Assembly (NCBI GenBank): GCA_964436005.1
Contig: CAYTBK010000003.1
Coordinates: forward strand, 25,469-89,468
Source: JAGNHB01 sp964436005
GTDB lineage: Bacteria; Acidobacteriota; JAAYUB01
Reading direction: 5' to 3'
Length of the DNA stretch: 64,000 nt
The translations under genes were made by a program, and so were the position numbers. Within the stretch, counting starts at the first letter, position 1; each line of letters opens with the position of its first letter. Under the pieces are notes generated by a model that worked only from the letters and a program-made list of their open reading frames with translations, ran no database searches and was not told where the DNA came from. Below, piece after piece: positions 17,722 to 26,752 of the stretch.

Positions 17722-17730
17722 TGCTATGAT
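17722..17730 (+). promoter_or_regulatory. Extended -10 promoter for tdh-kbl
   Basis: TGCTATGAT has the extended -10 form TGnTATGAT, with -10 hexamer TATGAT at 17725-17730. It lies about 37 nt before the tdh start. No good -35 is seen, which is normal for extended -10 promoters. Confidence 0.45.
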
Positions 17731-17766
17731 GCGATGTTGCGCGACATCCAATTTCCAGGAGGAACC

Positions 17767-18879
17767 ATGTCAGAGAAGATGAAAGCCGTCGTGAAGACCC
17801 GGCCCGAGCAGGGAGCGGAATACCTCGAAGTTGACATTCCCCGGATCAAGCCTGACCAGGTGCTGATCAAGGTCAGCGCCACGTCCATCTGCGGTACGGA
17901 TGTGCATATTTTCAAATGGGACGATTGGTCCGACAAGAGAATCGGCCAAAAAGCCCTTCCCCAGATCATGGGGCACGAGGTAGCCGGCGAAGTGGTGGAA
18001 GTCGGCGCCCACGTCAAAAGAATCAAGGTGGGCGACTACCTTTCCGCCGAAACCCACATCTACGACCCCTCCGACATCACCTCCCTCATGGGCCAGTTCC
18101 ATATCGGCGACCACATGAAGATCCTTGGCGTTGACTGCGACGGCGCCTTCGCCGAATACTTCGCCGTGCCGGAATCGGTGTGCTGGGTCAACGACCGGTC
18201 CATCCCGCCTGAACTGGCGACCATTCAGGAACCCCTCGGGAACGCCACCTACACCGTCCTCGGCGAGGACAACGACGTGGCCGGGAAGACCATGGCCATC
18301 ATCGGTGACGGCCCCATCGCCCTGTTCGCCACCGCCGTGGCGCGCGCCTGCGGCGTGGCCAAGATCTTCATCTGCGGCAAGTACGACTTCAACCTCGGCC
18401 TGGCCAAGCAACTCGGCGCCGACCACATCCTCTATTCCAACGACGCCAGCGTGGACCGCATCGCCTACGTCAAGGACCACACCTACGGCGCCGGCGCCGA
18501 CATCGTCCTGGAGATGGCCGGCTCGCAACAAGCGCTGGACGAGGGCTTCAAGATGCTCCGCCGCGGCGGCCGATTCTCCGCCTTCGGGATCGCCGGGCAG
18601 TCTCCCCTGCCGGTGGACTACAACAACGGCATCGTTTTCAAAGGCGCCCAGGTGCATGGGATCAGCGGCCGCTTGCTGTTCGACACCTGGTACCGCAACC
18701 GCAACCTGCTCGCCTCCGGCCGCCTGGATGTCCGTCCGGTGGTCACCCACATGTTCACGCTGGAAGAATTCGCCAAGGGTTTCGATGCCATGTTGTGCCG
18801 CCCCAGGGCTTCGGCCAAGGTCGTCCTCTTCCCCGACGCGAAGGAACTGGAAGCCGCCAAGGCCCGCATGGCCCGCTGA
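17767..18879 (+). CDS. tdh: L-threonine 3-dehydrogenase (zinc alcohol dehydrogenase family)
   Basis: About 370 residues. It oxidises L-threonine to 2-amino-3-ketobutyrate with NAD+. The catalytic zinc site is present (ICGTDVHIFKWDDW and GHEVAGEVVEVG), and the Rossmann domain has IIGDGPIALFATAVARACG. The ATG at 17767 has AGGAGG upstream, giving MSEKMKAVV. The next gene is kbl, the classical partner, so the assignment is mainly by context plus family. Odd point: the tetracysteine structural-zinc lobe found in E. coli Tdh is absent. Where it should be the sequence is DPSDITSLMGQFHIGDH, with no cysteine cluster. A related medium-chain dehydrogenase with another substrate remains possible. Confidence 0.87.
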   Translation: MSEKMKAVVKTRPEQGAEYLEVDIPRIKPDQVLIKVSATSICGTDVHIFKWDDWSDKRIGQKALPQIMGHEVAGEVVEVGAHVKRIKVGDYLSAETHIYDPSDITSLMGQFHIGDHMKILGVDCDGAFAEYFAVPESVCWVNDRSIPPELATIQEPLGNATYTVLGEDNDVAGKTMAIIGDGPIALFATAVARACGVAKIFICGKYDFNLGLAKQLGADHILYSNDASVDRIAYVKDHTYGAGADIVLEMAGSQQALDEGFKMLRRGGRFSAFGIAGQSPLPVDYNNGIVFKGAQVHGISGRLLFDTWYRNRNLLASGRLDVRPVVTHMFTLEEFAKGFDAMLCRPRASAKVVLFPDAKELEAAKARMAR

Positions 18880-18919
18880 TCGGCCGCCAAACGTCAAACC
18901 GCCTGCAAGGAGCACCAAT

Positions 18920-20167
18920 ATGTACGGAAAGATGAAAGGATTCCTGTCCGAAGAACTGGCGAAGCTGGAGGAGCAGAAACTCTTCAAGCACGAGCGCATC
19001 ATCGAGAGCCCGCAGGGTGCGGAAATCACCGTCAAGGGCAAAAAATGCCTCAATTTCTGCGCCAACAACTACTTGGGACTCTCCTCCCACCCCGAACTGA
19101 TCAAGGCCGCCCACGAAGGCATCGACCACCGCGGCTACGGGCTGTCTTCCGTCCGTTTCATCTGCGGCACGCAGGACATCCACAAGACGCTGGAAAAGAA
19201 GGTCAGCGACTTTCTCGGCATGGATGACACCATCCTGTTCTCCTCCTGTTTCGACGCCAACGGCGCCGTTTTCGAACCGCTGCTCGGCGAGCAGGATGCC
19301 ATCATCAGCGACGCCCTGAACCACGCCTCCATCATCGACGGCGTCCGCCTCTGCAAGGCTCAGCGCTGGGCCTACAAGCACGCCGACATGCGCGACGTGG
19401 AGGAACTCGACGCCGCCACCGGCAAGACGGCCAAGGGGCTGGAACGCTGCCTGAAGGAAGCCAACGAGAAGGGATGCCGCTTCAAGATGATCGCCACCGA
19501 CGGCGCCTTCTCCATGGACGGCGATGTCGCCAACCTGCGCGACATCTGCGACCTGGCGGACAAGTACGACGCCCTCGTCATGGTGGACGACTCCCACGCC
19601 AGCGGTTTCATGGGCAAGACCGGCCGCGGCACCCACGAGCACAACGAGGTCATGGGCCGGGTGGACATCATCACGACGACCTTCGGCAAGGCACTCGGGG
19701 GGGCATCCGGCGGCTGCATTTCCGGCCGCAAGGAGATCATCGACTGGATGCGCAACAAGGCGCGCCCCTACCTGTTTTCCAACACCGTGGCGCCCTCCGT
19801 CGTCGTGGCCACCATCAAGGTCATGGACATGCTCTCCTCCACGACCGCCCTGCGCGACAAGCTCGAGAAAAACACCCTGTACTTCCGGGAGAAGATGACC
19901 GCCGCCGGTTTCGACATCATCCCCGGCGTGCACCCCATCACTCCCATCATGTTCGGCAAATACCCGGACTGTTCGAAGCTGGCCGTCGACTTCGCCAACG
20001 CCATGCTCGAAGAAGGGATTTACGTCATCGCCTTCAGCTTCCCGGTCGTTCCGCGCGGCAAGGACCGCATCCGCGTACAGATCTCCGCGGCCCACGATCA
20101 GGAGCACCTGGATCGCGCCATCTCCGCCTTCACCAAGGTGGGCAAGCAGCTCGGCATGCTGTCCTGA
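18920..20167 (+). CDS. kbl: 2-amino-3-ketobutyrate CoA ligase (glycine C-acetyltransferase)
   Basis: A 415-residue PLP enzyme of the alpha-oxoamine synthase family that splits 2-amino-3-ketobutyrate with CoA to glycine and acetyl-CoA. Landmarks are LNFCANNYLGLSSHPE, the DDSHASGFMGKTGRGT stretch and the PLP lysine in TTTFGKALGGASGG. The usual Kbl length is about 398, so this protein is slightly long. The ATG at 18920 has AAGGAG upstream and follows tdh by 40 nt. The pair forms a two-gene threonine catabolic operon closed by the terminator at 20175. Confidence 0.93.
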   Translation: MYGKMKGFLSEELAKLEEQKLFKHERIIESPQGAEITVKGKKCLNFCANNYLGLSSHPELIKAAHEGIDHRGYGLSSVRFICGTQDIHKTLEKKVSDFLGMDDTILFSSCFDANGAVFEPLLGEQDAIISDALNHASIIDGVRLCKAQRWAYKHADMRDVEELDAATGKTAKGLERCLKEANEKGCRFKMIATDGAFSMDGDVANLRDICDLADKYDALVMVDDSHASGFMGKTGRGTHEHNEVMGRVDIITTTFGKALGGASGGCISGRKEIIDWMRNKARPYLFSNTVAPSVVVATIKVMDMLSSTTALRDKLEKNTLYFREKMTAAGFDIIPGVHPITPIMFGKYPDCSKLAVDFANAMLEEGIYVIAFSFPVVPRGKDRIRVQISAAHDQEHLDRAISAFTKVGKQLGMLS

Positions 20168-20174
20168 AATGTCG

Positions 20175-20210
20175 AAGGCGCGCGGGTGAACCCGCGCGCC
20201 TTTCTTTTCC
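20175..20210 (+). terminator. Intrinsic terminator after kbl
   Basis: A perfect 12-bp stem (20175-20186 with 20191-20202) with a TGAA loop is followed by TCTTTT. It begins 7 nt after the kbl stop codon. Confidence 0.92.
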
Positions 20211-20250
20211 CTTCCCGCAACTCCCCGCCGCGCCTCCGCCAGGCTGACTG

Positions 20251-20628
20251 TCAGATCTGGAACTCCTTTTCCAACAGCAATTGGGCCCGACGTAACTCGT
20301 AACGCGCCCGGCCGAAGTTCCCCTCCGGCACCAAGAAGGCCATGACGTAATACTCTTCGGTGAGCATCCGGATGACCGAGAGGTAGTTGCGGGTGATGAT
20401 CGTCATTTCCTGCAGGGTTCCGGTTTCTACATCCTCCGCCGTCCGGAGGGACGTCTTCAGCAACGAAGTGTACTCCGCCGCCACCAGGTCGTAATTCAGG
20501 ACGGGGTCCGGGACCCCGTCCTTGTATGCGCGATCGATGATGATGCCGTCAATTCCGACGATGAGCACGGAAGACATCCCGTCTACCTTGGCAATAATCG
20601 CTTCCAGTGTCTCCCGAAAGATGTTCAT
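20251..20628 (-). CDS. Roadblock/LC7-domain protein (MglB-like)
   Basis: A 125-residue Roadblock/LC7 protein, complete at normal length. The core reads VDGMSSVLIVGIDGIIIDRAY, followed by helices and the final strand VMAFLVPEGNFGRARYELRRA. Such proteins act as GTPase-activating partners of small Ras-like GTPases. MglB with MglA sets cell polarity and type IV pilus placement in myxobacteria. It is the last gene of the pilus assembly run, 17 nt after pilQ, so regulation of the pilus machine is a fair inference. No MglA-like GTPase is in the window. Confidence 0.85.
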   Translation of the reverse strand: MNIFRETLEAIIAKVDGMSSVLIVGIDGIIIDRAYKDGVPDPVLNYDLVAAEYTSLLKTSLRTAEDVETGTLQEMTIITRNYLSVIRMLTEEYYVMAFLVPEGNFGRARYELRRAQLLLEKEFQI

Positions 20629-20645
20629 CGCATGAGGCTCCGCAG

Positions 20646-22855
20646 TTAACGGATGATGCGGGGCGTCAGGAAGAAAAGGATTTCCTTGGTGTCCTTTTCC
20701 TTGGTGTCCCGCCGGAAGAGATGGCCGAGCAGTGGGATGTCGCCGAAGAGCGGCACTTTGTCGTTGGTCTTGGTGTCTTCGTCGACCAGAACGCCGCCCA
20801 TCACGGTCGTGCCTCCGTCGCCGACCAGCACTTCCGTCGCCGACTGGCTGGTGACGATGGACGGAATGCCGTTGACCGTGTTGGTGAAATCCGCCCGGTT
20901 GTTCTCCAGGTTGATGGTCAGGAACACGTTGCCGTCCTCGGTGACGCGCGGGGTCACCTCCAGTTTCAGCGAGGCCGAGAAGAAACGCACCGTGGTGGTG
21001 TTGTTCTCATTGGTCTGCACCGGTATCTGGATGCCCTGTTCGATGATGGCTTTGCGGTTGTTCTGGGCCTGGACTTTCGGCTGGCTGATGACCATCACCT
21101 GCCCGTTGCTTTCGGCGGCAGTCAGCGAAGCGTCCAGCAGGAAGGTGTCGAGAATGTTCCCGATGGAGAGGCCGATGCCGCTGGTGGNNNNNNNNNNNNN
21201 NNNNNNNNNNNNNNNNNNNNNNNNNNNNNNNNNNNNNNNNNNNNNNNNNNNNNNNNNNNNNNNNNNNNNNNNNNNNNNNNNNNNNNNTCCAGCAGGAAGG
21301 TGTCGAGAATGTTCCCGATGGAGAGGCCGATGCCGCTGGTGGCGCCGATGGCCGGCAGGTTGATGTTGTAGTTGCCGGTCTTGCCGTCCCCGCCGGTGGA
21401 CACGGCGGCCGTGTTGGACGCCTGGGCGGTCGCCGCCCCGCGGCCAGTGTTCGGATTCCCCGCCGCATAGGTCGAGCTAGGTGTATCGGAAGGACGATAG
21501 CCGCTGATGCCGGACATGGTGTTGGGGCCGCCGACGGTCGTCCGCTCGAGATTGCCGCCGACAAAGCCCAACTGGACGCCGATGCTGCGGGCAAAGCTGC
21601 GGTTCGCCGAAACGATGCGGGCTTCGATTTCCACCTGGTGTTCCGGCAAATCCAGGATCCGGAGCAGTTCTTCCACATCCTTGATCCGCTCCGGGATGTC
21701 GCGGATGATGACCGTGTTGGTCCGTTCGTCGAAGTTGATTTCGCCGCTCTTGCTGAGCAGGGGGTTCAGGATCTTGTTGCCTTGCAAATCCTTCACCGTG
21801 GCGTAGTTGACCTTGATGGTCTTGGTGGTCAGGAACCGGGCCCGACGCATCTCCTGACGGGTGTTTTCCTCTTCCTTGAAGGAATCCATCGTCCCGATCC
21901 GGATCACTTCCCCGTCGATCAGCTTGGTCAACCGATTGTTCTTCAGCGCAAGGTCGAACACCTGGTCCCACGGCACACAGTTGACCTTCATGGTGATGGT
22001 GCCTTGCACGCTCGGGTCGACGACGATGTTCAAACCGATGTTGTCTCCCATCCAGCGGAAGAAGTCGACGATGGGAACTTCCACGACGTCGATGGAAATC
22101 GGTTCGCCGCTGAAATTGGACTTCTCTTCCGTATCGTCCGAAATCATCCCGGCGTTCCGGGTGTTCTCGACCTTGGCCGCCATGATCTTCACGCCGTCAG
22201 CGGGCTTGGCGTCCGGAAGAGGCACCACGGCAACGGATTTCGGAACCTCCGGAGCCTTCGGCTTGATGACCGGCTCGGGGATCCGGATGATCCCGCTGCT
22301 GGTGCCGTCCGTGATCTCCGGCCGAAGGGCCGCCGGCTTGGATTCAGCGATTTCGATGGGAACGGACTTCTCGTCGCGCTGCTTGGCGGACGGCGCTGCC
22401 ATGGCGAACTGAACGCGAATTCCTTCCTCCGTCTTCTGAATGCTCGGCGCATCGATCTCCTTCTTCAGATCGAAAACGACGCGCACCTTGTTCTTCGGCG
22501 AAAACTGCGAGATCCGCACTTGCTGAACCGTCTCGCCGTTGACCGGAACGCTGCTCCGCGCGATGGCGCTCTCGGCGTTCGTCAGGTCGATGACCAAACG
22601 GTTGGGGTCGGTCAGCCTGAAGTGAGTGAAACCGCCAAGCTGCTTTCCCCGCAGTAGAACGGACGTTCCCGCCGCGGTGGACTCCACGTTGATGTCCTGC
22701 AGAACGCCAAAGCTTGCAACGTTCGCTTTTGCATCTGCCTTTTTGGACCCTGCCGACTTGCCCGATGCATTCTCGGCAGGCGCCGCAACGAGTCCCAGCG
22801 ATATTAATCCAAAAAGGACAATCACGGAGATGATCAGTTTCGTGGGGCGCATCAA
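20646..22855 (-). CDS. pilQ: Type IV pilus secretin PilQ, interrupted by a scaffold gap
   Basis: The outer-membrane secretin pore of the type IV pilus. In order: signal peptide (1-25), an AMIN domain (about 53-140, for peptidoglycan or envelope binding), a Lys/Pro-rich linker, an STN-like domain (SIDVVEVPIVDFFRWMG), secretin N domains, and the secretin core ending in VPLFGDIPLLGHLF and KEILFFLTPRII. A 100-N gap (21188-21287) lies inside. The 55 bases on either side of it are identical. Merging that overlap and removing the Ns deletes 155 nt and restores one frame of about 684 residues, so the real gene is almost certainly intact. Ends with a small gap before the Roadblock gene. Confidence 0.92.
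21133..21342. repeat. Identical 55-bp flanks of the gap (assembly overlap)
   Basis: Bases 21133-21187 are identical to 21288-21342. Reading frames on either side agree if the two copies are merged and the Ns dropped. This is best seen as contig ends sharing a 55-mer, not as a biological repeat. Confidence 0.9.
21188..21287. other. Scaffold gap of 100 N
   Basis: One hundred unknown bases sit inside the pilQ secretin region. The length is the conventional placeholder and not a measured distance. The flanks overlap exactly, which suggests the true gap is negative. Confidence 0.99.
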
Positions 22856-22884
22856 ATGCCTCCTTATTCAAATACAAATATTGA

Positions 22885-24210
22885 TTACTTTCCAGTTTTC
22901 GCCGAGGGGACCACGATCTTTGACTTCACGCCGACGGAGTTCCATTCGGCTGTCCCCCGCGCTTGCTGCACGGCCTGGCTGATCGGGATCGGGGCCTGTT
23001 TTTTCCCTTCGATGCGATCGATCAGTTTCGAATTCGGCTTGAGTTCGTATTCTTCCAAAATGATCTGATAAACGTTCCCGAGCCGGATGATATTGGAAAT
23101 CATGGCGTTGTAGAGAATATCGCCCTTCTTGACGTTGTGGGCGTGCCGGTCGGGGCCCATCAGGATGGCGGTCTTGGACCCGTCCCTGTTTTCCAGCACA
23201 CCGTTGAAAGTGACTTCCGAGAGCATGAAAGAGCGCACGCCCTTGAAAGTTTGCCATCTCACGTTGAGGGGCGGAATGACGGCGATCTTCTCGATGCGCT
23301 CCGCATTCTCCTTCTCCTTCGCCCGCAAAATGGTCTCCTGCATGAATTCGATGGGATCGACGAAAGGATCCGGCCGGCCCGTGCCAGCATAGCGAGGGCT
23401 GCCGAAATCGGTCACCTGGGGCTGCGTGCCGGCGGCGGGGGCCGGCTGGGCGCCGGGCTTGCCCGGTTCGGCCGAACCGACCGGGGCCGGAGTCGCCGCA
23501 GGAGGAGGGGGAACGACCGGCACCGGAGACACCGGCTTGACACCGGGGCCGACCTGCTGCCGGGCCTTCGCGATCACTTCCTGGATCTGCTGGTCTTCCG
23601 TGGGATCCTTGACCATCGAGTACGTCTTGGCCACGAACGAGGCACGCAGCGAGGGGGGCGGCGCATTCTTCTTCCAGCCCGGCATGGACCGACGCGCCTT
23701 TTCGTTCAGGCGACGGAGGTCCAGCGTTTCGATGGTGAGAATGCGGCTGTACCGGGAAATGGCCTGGAACAGCTCGCCAAGAGACTCGTAAGTCGCACTG
23801 CAGCGGAACTCGATGGGAATCTCCTGCAATTTCTTTTCATTGGTGGTCATGTTGGAAATGTTGAAACTGGCGTCGAACATCTGGTATTTGCCCTGGGCGT
23901 CCTGATAGAACTCACGGGCCAACTGCTCGATCTCCGACCCGTCGGGCAGGCAGCGGCTCTGGGCGCTCAACTGGTCGGCGAGGTAGGCGATCTGCTGCAT
24001 GTGCTCGGCCTCGGTCTTGCGAAAGCCATGGCCTTCCTGAACTTTCTTGTCAAGCTGTGCCTGCTCGGCTGCCAGCGCCGTTATTTCCTCATCGATCTTC
24101 TTGTATATGAACGTATTGGCCAGAAAGTACAAGAGTGCAATGACGGCCAGGCCCAAGATGATCTTGACCAGAAGGGGCGTTTCGTTGGTTTTTCCTTCCA
24201 GCTTAGCCAT
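22885..24210 (-). CDS. PilO-PilP fusion protein of the type IV pilus
   Basis: A 441-residue inner-membrane protein. The N-terminus has one membrane segment (VKIILGLAVIALLYFLANTF), a coiled coil and a PilO-like ferredoxin fold (about 70-200). A Pro/Ala-rich linker (about 220-270) leads to GRPDPFVDPIEF, which resembles the (G)RRDPF motif of PilP, and a C-terminal beta domain of PilP type. In most bacteria PilO and PilP are separate: PilO pairs with PilN, and lipoprotein PilP links them to PilQ. Here one chain would span the periplasm to the secretin. The start overlaps pilN by 8 nt (24203-24210) and pilQ follows after 29 nt. Confidence 0.85.
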   Translation of the reverse strand: MAKLEGKTNETPLLVKIILGLAVIALLYFLANTFIYKKIDEEITALAAEQAQLDKKVQEGHGFRKTEAEHMQQIAYLADQLSAQSRCLPDGSEIEQLAREFYQDAQGKYQMFDASFNISNMTTNEKKLQEIPIEFRCSATYESLGELFQAISRYSRILTIETLDLRRLNEKARRSMPGWKKNAPPPSLRASFVAKTYSMVKDPTEDQQIQEVIAKARQQVGPGVKPVSPVPVVPPPPAATPAPVGSAEPGKPGAQPAPAAGTQPQVTDFGSPRYAGTGRPDPFVDPIEFMQETILRAKEKENAERIEKIAVIPPLNVRWQTFKGVRSFMLSEVTFNGVLENRDGSKTAILMGPDRHAHNVKKGDILYNAMISNIIRLGNVYQIILEEYELKPNSKLIDRIEGKKQAPIPISQAVQQARGTAEWNSVGVKSKIVVPSAKTGK

Positions 24211-24832
24211 TTTTCGCCTCTTTCTTCAGAAGTTTTTTACATACGACAGTGAACTTGTATCTTTTCATCTCGGGCATCTTGGGATCGATGGAAGGGACCG
24301 GGATGATCTCCGTCTTCAAGAGATCCACCGTCGTGAAATACCCTTTGCCCTGCAAGTTCTGAACGAAATCGGTGATGAAGGGTTGATCGATGGCCGTTCC
24401 CTCGAGCTGCACGATTTCCTTCTCGGGATCACGCTTCTGGTCCAGGCTGTCAAACCAGAGGCAGTCTTTGGTGTCGGGAACGCTCAGCACAAAGGCGTTG
24501 AGCATCTCCACCGGCCCCTTCTGACTTTCCCTGAGTTCCTTGATCAGGTTCTGGCGCTCCTGCAATTCGGTCTTCAGCTTCTCGAGATCCTTGATCTTCT
24601 TCTGGATCTCCTCGAGGTTGATGTTGTTGGCCTCGATGCGCAACTTTTCGACCTTCGCCTTCAGATCTTCCTTCTCCCGGTATTTGTTGTACCCATACCA
24701 AACACCGAACGCCACTGCGGCAATCAAGATCAGGACGATGATCAGAATTCCCTGCACGGGCTTGTGCTCGGTAGGAATCTTGGCGGTCGGTTGTTCGACC
24801 GTTCGCTCCTTGAGCAGATTGATCTTGACCAT
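24203..24832 (-). CDS. pilN: Type IV pilus inner-membrane protein PilN
   Basis: A 209-residue bitopic protein. The N-terminus MVKINLLKER carries the INLL motif that docks into PilM. One membrane helix follows (GILIIVLILIAAVAFGVWYG), then a long coiled coil and a ferredoxin-like periplasmic domain. It joins cytoplasmic PilM to the PilO(P) periplasmic ring. It starts directly after pilM stops and overlaps the pilO/P fusion by 8 nt, so it is co-translated. Confidence 0.93.
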   Translation of the reverse strand: MVKINLLKERTVEQPTAKIPTEHKPVQGILIIVLILIAAVAFGVWYGYNKYREKEDLKAKVEKLRIEANNINLEEIQKKIKDLEKLKTELQERQNLIKELRESQKGPVEMLNAFVLSVPDTKDCLWFDSLDQKRDPEKEIVQLEGTAIDQPFITDFVQNLQGKGYFTTVDLLKTEIIPVPSIDPKMPEMKRYKFTVVCKKLLKKEAKNG

Positions 24833-25885
24833 TTATTCCTCCATGCTTCTCATCGCTAAGCCGACGGCGATGGCTACTCTCGGAGATATCTCTTTCATCT
24901 GGGCCGGGCTGATTTTCGGCGTCGCCCCGGCAACCCTCCGAAAGGCATCGAATATTTCCACCGGAACCTCGAACTTCTGGGAAAGGTGCTCCTTCAGGCC
25001 GCGGGCGTTGGCCGATCCCCCGCTGAGAATCATGCGGTCAATTTTCTCGGTCGTCGTCGTGGCTTTGAAGAAATCGAGGGTCTTCTGGATTTCCATCTCG
25101 ATGATCTCCGAAACCTGATCGATGATCCGGTTGGCCTCGTTCTCGTTGACCGGTATGCCTTCCTCCCCCTTCTTCACCGATTCGGCGTCTTCAAACCCCA
25201 GCCCCAGCCCCTTCTGGAGAAAATCCGTATACTGGTTTCCGCCCACGGAGATGTCTCTGGTGAAAAGCAGGTCTGACCCCTTGACGATGCAAAGGTTGGA
25301 CATGCATGCACCAATGTTGAGCAGGGCGGTCACCGTGTGCCCCGACGGCTGGTAGTTGTACCGGTAGGCGTTCAGGAGAGCAAACGCATCGATGTCGACA
25401 AGAAGGGGACGCTTGCCGGCCAGGTTCACGACATTCACGTGGTCGTCGATCTTTTCCTTCTTCACCGCCACCAGCAGAACTTCGATGGTGCCTGTGCCGG
25501 GGACGGGTTTGAGAACCTCGTAGTCGAGCTTCACATCGTTGATGTCGAAGGGGATGTACTGCTCGGCCTCCCACATGATGGATTCGTTCAGCTCGTTGGC
25601 GCTCTGCTGCGGCAGATTAATCTTCTTTACGATTACCGAATGACCGCAGATGGAAGTAGCCACGTTGTTGTTCTTGATGGCCTGGGCCCGATAAATCTTG
25701 TTTATCGCGTTGGCCACGGCCAACTTGTCCATGATGGCGCCGTCGACCACCGTGTCCGGGGCGAGATTCTCGATGCCCCAGGAAACCAGCTCGTACTCGC
25801 CTTTTCGAACAGGCTTCAGAACAACCACTTTGACTGAAGTCGACCCGATGTCAAGACCAACCAGCTGTTTGGATTTGAAAAACAT
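24833..25885 (-). CDS. pilM: Type IV pilus actin-like ATPase PilM
   Basis: About 350 residues, actin-like fold. Nucleotide-binding landmarks are LVGLDIGSTSVKVVVLKPV at the N-terminus and MILSGGSANARGLKEHLS near the C-terminus. Cytoplasmic PilM binds the N-terminal tail of PilN and helps connect the motor to the envelope complex. The ATG at 25885 has AGAGGA upstream and gives MFFKSKQLVGLD, the typical start. The frame extends to 25999 without a family-like sequence. It is the first gene of the pilM-pilN-pilO/P-pilQ-Roadblock run. Confidence 0.94.
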   Translation of the reverse strand: MFFKSKQLVGLDIGSTSVKVVVLKPVRKGEYELVSWGIENLAPDTVVDGAIMDKLAVANAINKIYRAQAIKNNNVATSICGHSVIVKKINLPQQSANELNESIMWEAEQYIPFDINDVKLDYEVLKPVPGTGTIEVLLVAVKKEKIDDHVNVVNLAGKRPLLVDIDAFALLNAYRYNYQPSGHTVTALLNIGACMSNLCIVKGSDLLFTRDISVGGNQYTDFLQKGLGLGFEDAESVKKGEEGIPVNENEANRIIDQVSEIIEMEIQKTLDFFKATTTTEKIDRMILSGGSANARGLKEHLSQKFEVPVEIFDAFRRVAGATPKISPAQMKEISPRVAIAVGLAMRSMEE

Positions 25886-26065
25886 TATTTTCCTCTTCAC
25901 TTCGTTTATAGGCGTACCGATAGTGCTTTCTTGCAGCGTTGCCTTTTTTGATAGCAAAAGCCCAGTTGGCTTGTCAAGCAAATTTTTCATAGAAAGCACT
26001 TTTTCAGCGGAAGCAAACCCATTGGTATGGTGAAACTTCCTGCATCCCCAAGCCGCAAATTCTGC

Positions 26066-26093
26066 TTGACTTCCATGTGTAGTTTGTTAATAT
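26066..26093 (+). promoter_or_regulatory. Candidate promoter for pyrE
   Basis: TTGACT at 26066-26071 and TAATAT at 26088-26093 are spaced by 16 bp, about 60 nt before pyrE, in an AT-rich gap between the divergent pilM and pyrE genes. Confidence 0.5.
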
Positions 26094-26152
26094 ACAACAC
26101 TTTACAAATTGCGCCCCCCAAAGGGAAACCATTCATGCACCAGGAGAACAAT

Positions 26153-26728
26153 ATGCAGGAACAAATCATGGACATGCTGGAGCGAGCAAAAGCTTTTCTT
26201 TCCGGTCATTTTCGACTTTCTTCCGGATTGCACAGCGGAAACTACCTGCAATGCGCCAAGGCCTTCGAACTGCCCGACGTTTCCATGGAACTCTCCCGCC
26301 TCCTGCTCGCGTTGGCCGTGCGGAAAGGCATCACCTTCGACGCGGTGATCTCCCCCGCCCTCGGCGGCGTCATCCTGGGGTACGAAGTCGCCAGGCAGGC
26401 CGGCGTGAAGAACATCTTCGCCGAGCGGGACGCCGAGAACGCCATGACGATCCGGAGGGGTTTTGAAATTCTGGAAGGGGAGCGCTACCTGGTCCTGGAG
26501 GATGTCATCACGACGGGAGGGTCCACCCGGGAGATCATCGAACTCGTTCACCGCGGAGACGCCACGCTGGCGGCCGTCGGCTGCGTCGCCGACCGCAGCG
26601 GGGGAAAGGCCGAGTTCGGGGTTCCGCTGCTGTCGCTGGTCAGCCTCGATTTTCCCGTCTACGCCCCGGAAGCCTGCCCCCTGTGCGCGCAAGGCGTCCC
26701 GGTCGTGAAACCCGGCAGCAAGAAGTAG
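26153..26728 (+). CDS. pyrE: Orotate phosphoribosyltransferase
   Basis: A 191-residue type I phosphoribosyltransferase that makes orotidine 5'-phosphate from orotate and PRPP in pyrimidine synthesis. It shows the orotate loop SGLHSGNYLQCAKAFELPD, the central VISPALGGVILGYEVA, and the PRPP-binding motif VLEDVITTGGSTREII. The ATG at 26153 has AGGAG 6 nt upstream. An in-frame ATG at 26135 is less well placed. Length and motifs are normal. It begins a plus-strand pair with truA. Confidence 0.94.
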   Translation: MQEQIMDMLERAKAFLSGHFRLSSGLHSGNYLQCAKAFELPDVSMELSRLLLALAVRKGITFDAVISPALGGVILGYEVARQAGVKNIFAERDAENAMTIRRGFEILEGERYLVLEDVITTGGSTREIIELVHRGDATLAAVGCVADRSGGKAEFGVPLLSLVSLDFPVYAPEACPLCAQGVPVVKPGSKK

Positions 26729-26752
26729 GCGGCCGCCGCCCGCGGGAGGGGC

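Noticed and set aside
21133..21342. A true 55-bp tandem repeat in pilQ.
   Set aside because: The copies flank a 100-N placeholder and merge to one exact frame, so contig overlap is the simpler explanation.
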